Part shown: piece by piece, positions 57,511 to 64,000 of the stretch
How positions within the stretch are numbered: position 1 is the first letter of the stretch
Layout of the letters: the number at the start of each line of letters is the position of its first letter
DNA from: Nipponacmea schrenckii
Lineage: Eukaryota; Mollusca; Gastropoda; Lottiidae
Assembly: GCA_030562195.1 (NCBI GenBank)
Contig: CM060202.1
Coordinates: 34,647,880 to 34,711,879 of the forward strand
Direction of reading: 5' to 3'
Length of the DNA: 64,000 nucleotides
Made by a program: the position numbers and the translations under genes
The notes under the pieces: model-generated
What the model saw: the letters and a program-made list of their open reading frames with translations, nothing else
Told to the model about the DNA's origin: nothing
The model's database searches: none

Positions 57511-60500
57511 CTAGAGCCACACGTGGCACAGAGTGGGACTTTGCTAACGTTGCAAAATTGCAACAAACAGGCCGAAACATCTGATTTTCTGGGAGAAACT
57601 GGCCAAAGCAGCGAGGTATCTGTGTGCAAAGAATTTTTTGGAAAAATGTTATTTCCTACAGATGTAAAGCGCTGACCGATATAACTGGTAAATTGGAAGT
57701 TTACCCGTATGTGCCACGCCCATCTAATTTACTTTTGCGTAAATCTAATCTCATACAAAATATATATTCATGGTACAAATTTGAAGCTTGTACATCTAAT
57801 AGATCACGAGATATACACAAATACGTTTCAAAAAAGCAAAATGTACTTTAATTTTAAAAGTCCAAAAATTAAATTTTCATTTTAAAAACTATTGTTGTGC
57901 ATCGCTGGAAAGAGGACAAAAGGCGCCTTCGGAATGTGAAAAAAATAACCCTCTAAATTAATTAGGTCACGCTCTAGAGCAGTCCAACGTTGCAAATTTT
58001 GCTGCTTTCGAGCAGCTATAAAACCGGAAATAGACGTCAGAAGTCTAATGCCAAATTGTCAACTGATAGCTAAAGTCAGTGACCAATGACCTTGTAAAGG
58101 TCAAGGTAACCAAAGGTCAAAGTCACTAGAAATAAGCCCCCAAACTAAAAAAAAACTAATTTTTTGCAAATGTCGCAAAATTGCAACAAACAGGCAGAAA
58201 CATTTGATTTTTTGGGATAAACTGGCCAAAGTAATGAGATATATGTATGCAAGGTACTTTTTTGAAAAACGTTATTTACTGCAGCCGTAATTCGCTGACC
58301 GATATAAATGGTAAATTTGAAGTTCACCCGGATGTGCCACGCCCATCTCGTTTTTTTGGAGGGGAATCTAATCATATTCAAAATGTATATTCACAGTAAA
58401 AATTTGAAGCTTGTACAGCTGATAGATCACGAGATATACACACAAACATTTCAAGGAAGCGAAAATACGGCAAAATGTACTTTTCTTTGCAAAAATCAAA
58501 AAATTCAATTTTCATTTTACAAACTTTTGTTCAATATCGTTGGAAAGAGGACAAAAAACAATCTAAGAATCTGAAAAAATTAACACTCTAAATTAATTAG
58601 GTCACGCTCTAGAGCAGCCCAAAGTTGCGAATTTTGCTGGTTTCGGGCAGCTATAAAACCGGAAGTAGACGTCGGAGGTCAAAGTTCAAAGTATCAACTG
58701 ATAGCCAAGGTCAATGACCTTTGACCTACTAAAGGTCATGGTCACCAAAGGTCAAGGTCACGAGAAATAAGCCCCCAAACTTCGAAAAAATTCAACCGGA
58801 TGTTGCAAAAAAGCAAAAGCAAAATTCAAAAATCGATTTCCAACATTTTGATCGCAATCGACTAAGCTTTCCAGAAATATAAACATCACACAAATCGCTC
58901 TTACCGTAGAGGCCCCATTTTGAGTTTTACAAAAAAGTGACATTTCAAGATGGCGGCCAATGTTTTACTTCCGGTCCGGATTTTTTCTGCTTCGTTTTTT
59001 TGTCTTCTAATTTAATTAGGATTGACATAAATTTTGTTGCGATACATCAATTACAGCACAAGTAGGTCAACCGGAAGTTTAAACCCGTTTTACGTTGGCA
59101 TCGGAAATGAAGCAAAAATTTTGACTCTGCCAATGTTTTCATATTCGTGACACTTGAAGGCACCCAAATTTTCAGATCAATCGGTCTAAAAATAGCAAAG
59201 TTGCAAAAATGTGCAAAATACGGCGAAAAAATGTGTGCTATGAATTTTCGAATTTCGAAATTTTGTAACTGCTATCTTGTTGGAAATTGTTTCAAGTTTT
59301 CAAAAATGCAAACCCGAATAAAATCGATTGAAAATTGCGACTTCTAGAGCCACTGACCGACTTTTTAGGTATGTTGGAATGCAGCACTTCCGGTTTTGCA
59401 AAAATGTTCCATTTTATATTTATGCAACACGTCGCCACTACAGAAGGTCTGGAGATGTTGTGAAATTGCTGCAACTATTGCAGCCTAGGCTGTGTGCCCT
59501 GTGTAAATTTCGAAAAAAAAAAAAAAAAAAAAAAGAATTGACAAACCGAAAACAAACTGGGACTTTGCTAACGTTGCAAAATTGCAACAAACAAGCCGAA
59601 ACATCTGATTTTCTGGAAGAAACTGGCCAAAGCAACGAAGTATCTGTGTGCAAAGAATTTTTTGGAAAAATGTTATTTCCTACATATGTAAAGCGCTGAC
59701 CGATATAACTGGTAAATTTGAAGTTTACCCGTATGTGCCACGCCCATCTAATTTACTTTTGCGTAAATCTAATCTCATACAAAATATATATTCATGGTTC
59801 AAATTTGAAGCTTGTACATCTAATAGATCACGAGATATACACAAATACGTTTCAAAAAAGCAAAATGTACTTTCGTTTTAAAAGTGCAAAAATAAAATTT
59901 TCATTTTGAAAACTTTTGTTGTACATCGCTAGAAAGAGGACAAAAGACGCCTTAAGAATCTGAAAAAAATAACCCTCTAAATTAATTAGGTCACGCTCTA
60001 GAGCAGTCCAAAGTTGCGAGTTTTTCTGTTTTCGGGCAGCTTTAAACCGGAAGTAGACGCCAGAAGTCTAATGCCAAATTGTCAACTGATAGCTAAAGTC
60101 AGTGACCAATGACCTTGTAAAGGTCAAGGTCACCAAAGGTCAAAGTCACTAGAAACAAGCCCCCAAACTAAAAAAAAAACTGATTTTTTGCAAATGTCGC
60201 AAAATTGCAACAAACAGGTAGAAACATTTGATTTTTTGGGATAAACTGGCCAAAGTAATGAGATATATGTATGCAAGGTACTTTTTTGAAAAATGTTATT
60301 TACTGCAGCCGTAATTCGCTGACCGATATAAATGGTAAATTTGAAGTTCACCCGGATGTGCCACGCCCATTTCGTTTTATTGGAGGGGAATCTAATCATA
60401 TTCAAAATGTATATTCACAGTAAAAATTTGAAGCTTGTACAGCTAATAGATCACGAGATATACACACATACATTTCAAGGAAGCGAAAATACGGCAAAAT

Positions 60501-61538
60501 GTACTTTTCTTTGCAAAAATCAAAAAATTCAATTTTCATTTTACAAACTTTTGTTATATATCGTTGGAAAGAGGACAAAAAACAATCTAAGAATCTGAAA
60601 AAATTAACACTCTAAATTAATTAGGTCACGCTCTGGAGCAGCCCAAAGTTGCGAATTTTGCTGTTTTCGGGCAGCTATAAAACCGGAAGTAGACGTCGGA
60701 GGTCAAAGTTCAAAGTATCAACTGATAGCCAAGGTCAATGACCTTTGACCTACTAAAGGTCATGGTCACCAAAGGTCAAGGTCACGAGAAATAAGCCCCC
60801 GAACTTCGAAAAAAATTCAACCGGATGTTGCAAAAAAGCAAAAGCAAAATTCAAAAATCGATTTCCAACATTTTGATCGCAATCGACTAAGCTTTCCAGA
60901 AATATAAACATCACACAAATCGCTCTTACCGTAGAGGCCCCATTTTGAGTTTTACAAAAAAGTGACATTTCAAGATGGCGGCTAATGTTTCACTTCCGGT
61001 CCGGATTTTTTTCTGCTTCGTTTTTTTGTCTTCCAATTTAATTAGGATTGACATAAATTTTGTTGCGATACATCAATTACAGCACAAGTAGGTCAACCGG
61101 AAGTTTAAACCCGTTTTACGCTGAAACCGGAAATGAAGCAAAAATTCTGACTCTGCCAATATTTTCATATTCGTGACACTTGAAGGCACCCAAATTTTCA
61201 GATCAATCGGTCTTAAAATAGCAAAATTGCAAAAATGTGCAAAATACGGCAAAAAAATGTGTGCTATGAAATTTCGAATTTCGAATTTTTTTAATTGCTA
61301 TTTTGTTGGAAATTGTTTCAAGTTTTCAAAAATGCAAACCCGACGAAAATCGGTCCAAAAATGCGAGTTCTAGAGCCACTGACCGACTTTTTAGACATGT
61401 TGCAATGCAGCACTTCCGGTTTTGCAAAAATGTTCCAATTTATATTTAATAGAAATTTCGCCACAACAGAAGGTGTAGAGAAGATGTGAAATTGCTGCAA
61501 CTATTGCAGCCTAGGCTGTGTGCCCTGTGTAAATTTCG

Positions 61539-61572
<34 letters not shown>

Positions 61573-61617
61573 CAAACCGAAAACAAACTGGGACTTTGCG
61601 GTAGCAAAGTCCCACAA
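57511..61617 (-). mobile_element. Two fused Helitron-like units, inner junction deleted
   Basis: Two first-family units of about 2.05 kb each. The boundary near 59513-59570 lacks CTAG, the terminus and half of the hairpin: TGGGACTTTGC (59558-59568) of the hairpin runs straight into TAACGTTGC of the neighbouring 3' end. The YY1/ETS blocks are intact (near 58945-58980 and 60973-61000). Confidence 0.5.
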
Positions 61618-63610
61618 CTAGAGCCACACGTGGCACAGAGTGGGACTTTGCTAACGTTGCAAAATTGCTACAAATAGGCCGAAACATCTGATTTTCTGGG
61701 AGAAACTGACCAAAGCAACAAGGTGTGCAAAGAATTTTTTGGAAAAATGTTATTTCCTACAGATGTAAAGCGCTAACCGATATAACTGGTAAATTGGAAG
61801 TTTACCCGTATGTGCCACGCCCATCTAATTTACTTTTGCGTAAATCTAATCTCATACAAAATATATATTCATGGTACAAATTTGAAGCTTGTACATCTAA
61901 TAGATCACGAGATATACACAAATACGTTTCAAAAAAGCAAAATGTACTTTAATTTTAAAAGTCCAAAAATTAAATTTTCATTTTAAAAACTTTTGTTGTG
62001 CATCGCTGGAAAGAGGACAAAAGGCGCCTTCGGAATGTGAAAAAAAACTCTCTAAATTAATTAGGTCACGCTCTAGAGCAGTCCAACGTTGCAAATTTTG
62101 CTGCTTTCGAGCAGCTATAAAACCGGAAATAGATGTCAGAAGTCTAATGCCAAATTGTCAACTGATAGCTAAAGTCAGTGACCAATGACCTTGTAAAGGT
62201 CAAGGTCACCAAAAGTCAAAGTCACTAGAAACAAGCCCCCAAACTAAAAAAAACTGATTTTTTGCAAATGTCGCAAAATTGCAACAAACAGGTAGAAACA
62301 TTTGATTTTTTGGGATAAACTGTCCAAAGTAATGAGATATATGTATGCAAGGTACTTTCTTGAAAAACGTTATTTACTGCAGCCGTAATTCGCTGACCGA
62401 TATAAATGGTAAATTTGAAGTTCACCCGGATGTGCCACGCCCATTTCGTTTTTTTTTAGGGGAATCTAATCATATTCAAAATGTATATTCACAGTAAAAA
62501 TTTGAAGCTTGTACAGCTAATAGATCACGAGATATACACACATACATTTCAAGGAAGCGAAAATACGGCAAAATGTACTTTTCTTTGTAAAAATCAAAAA
62601 ATTCAATTTTCATTTTACAAACTTTTGTTATATATTGTTGGAAAGAGGACAAAAAACAATCTAAGAATCTGAAAAAATTAACACTCTAAATTATATAGGT
62701 CACGCTCTGGAGCAGCCCAAAGTTGCGAATTTTGCTGTTTTCGGGCAGCTATAAAACCGGAAGTAGACGTCGGAGGTCAAAGTTCAAAGTATCAATTGAT
62801 AGCCAAGGTCAATGACCTTTGACCTACTAAAGGTCATGGTCACCAAAGGTCAAGGTCACGAGAAATAAGCCCCCAAACTTTGAAAAAATTCAACCGGATG
62901 TTGCAAAAAAGCAAAAGCAAAATTCAAAAATCGATTTCCAACATTTTGATCGCAATCGACTAAGCTTTCCAGAAATATAAACATCACACAAATCGCTCTT
63001 ACCGTAGAGGCCCCATTTTGAGTTTTACAAAAAAGTGACATTTCAAGATGGCGGCCAATGTTTCACTTCCGGTCCGGATTTTTTCTGCTTCGTTTTTTTG
63101 TCTTCTAATTTAATTAGGATTGACATAAATTTTGTTGCGAAACATCAATTACAGCACAAGAAGGTCAACCGGAAGTTTAAACCCGTTTTACGTTGACATC
63201 GGAAATGAAGCAAAAATTTTGACTCTGCCAATGTTTTCATATTCGTGAGACTTGAAGGCACCCAAATTTTCAGATCAATCGGTCTAAAAATAGCAAAGTT
63301 GCAAAAATGTGCAAAATACGGCAAAAAAATGTGTGCTACGAATTTTCGAATTTCGAAATTTTGTAACTGCTATCTTGTTGGAAATTGTTTCAAGTTTTCA
63401 AAAATGCAAACCCGAAAAAAATCGATCAAAAAATGAGACTTCTAGAGCTACTGACCGACTTTTTAGGCATGTTGCAATGCAGCACTTCCGGTTTTGCAAA
63501 AATGTTCCAATTTATATTTAATAGAAACTTCGCCACAACAGAAGGTGTAGAGAAGTTGTGAAATTGCTGCAACTATTGCAGCCTAGGCTGTGTGCCCTGT
63601 GTAAATTTCG

Positions 63611-63645
<35 letters not shown>

Positions 63646-63690
63646 CATACCGAAAACAAACTGGGACTTTGCGGTAGCAAAGTCCCACAA
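61618..63690 (-). mobile_element. Helitron-like unit, first family (2073 bp)
   Basis: Type-a terminus at left (CTAG 61618-61621), two sub-repeats, DR1-rich segment, ETS/YY1 pair near 63044-63075, A tract and GGGACTTTGC hairpin at right. Closely similar to units E, F and G in reverse. Confidence 0.5.
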
Positions 63691-64000
63691 CTAGAGCCAC
63701 ACGTGGCACAGAGTGGGACTTTGCTAACGTTGCAAAATTGCAACAAACAGCCCGAAACATTTGATTTTCTGGGAGAATCTGGCCAAAGCAACGAGGTATC
63801 TGTGTGCAAAGTACTTTTTTGAAAAACGTTTTTTCCTACAGATGTAAAGCGCTGACCGATATAAGTGAGGAATTGGAAGTTTACCCGGATGTGCCACGCC
63901 CATCTCATTTATTTTGGCGTAAATCTAATCACATTTGAAATATATATTCGCGGTACAAATTTGAAGCTTGTACAACTAATAGATCACCAGATATACACAA
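63691..64000 (-). mobile_element. Helitron-like unit, 3' end only, runs off the window
   Basis: CTAG 63691-63694 and the type-a terminus, then the start of a sub-repeat matching about 15830-16115 in reverse. Confidence 0.5.

Noticed and set aside
1..64000. tRNA and rRNA genes
   Set aside because: I saw no cloverleaf with A and B boxes and no rRNA core sequence by eye; a covariance-model scan was not possible here.

Overview
This is eukaryotic, AT-rich, repeat-dominated DNA: no operons or ribosome binding sites, one complete tyrosine-recombinase (DIRS-type) retrotransposon, LINE remnants, a minisatellite and kilobase-scale tandem arrays. The LINE tail type, the DIRS element and the repeat style fit a marine invertebrate, most likely a bivalve mollusc; that assignment is an inference from repeat style, not from a marker gene. 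Three N runs of exactly 500 bases (6682-7181, 23220-23719, 42641-43140) are scaffold gaps of unknown true size.

Layout: (1) 1-830, one unrecognised protein-coding ORF on the minus strand. (2) 831-6293, a minisatellite of about 140 copies of a 39-base unit with higher-order structure. (3) 6294-6681, low-copy sequence ending in gap 1. (4) 7182-23219, a head-to-tail plus-strand array of about 2.1-kb units. Each opens after a T tract with TC and closes with a short hairpin and CTAG, as expected for non-autonomous Helitron-like elements. (5) 23720-42640, a second family of such units, also plus strand. It carries captured LINE tails, a 1.8-kb element with 467-base direct terminal repeats, and an intact 4.67-kb DIRS-like retrotransposon (30268-34939). 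(6) 43141-64000, the first family again but on the minus strand, interrupted by a 2.3-kb unrelated insert and a foldback element.

The only convincing long coding set is the DIRS-like element: a Gag-like ORF, an RT/RNase H/methyltransferase-like ORF with no usable upstream ATG, and a tyrosine recombinase ORF with a complete catalytic set. A U UUU UUA heptamer sits exactly where the polymerase frame opens, so a -1 ribosomal frameshift is the natural reading. Its ends and internal complementary region match the DIRS circle-junction design, and two paralogous empty sites in the window show insertion without target duplication.

The Helitron-like units encode no recognisable protein. They share, across otherwise diverged subfamilies, a block in which an ETS motif (CCGGAAGT) lies next to a YY1-type motif (GCCGCCATCTTG), with perfect AGGTCAAAGGTCA nuclear-receptor repeats further on. 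Read on the opposite strand, the YY1 motif also supplies a strong-context ATG of a short peptide frame. Perfect hairpins at the unit junctions have stems equal to motifs found just inside the 3' ends. These two patterns are the best candidates for something not previously described.
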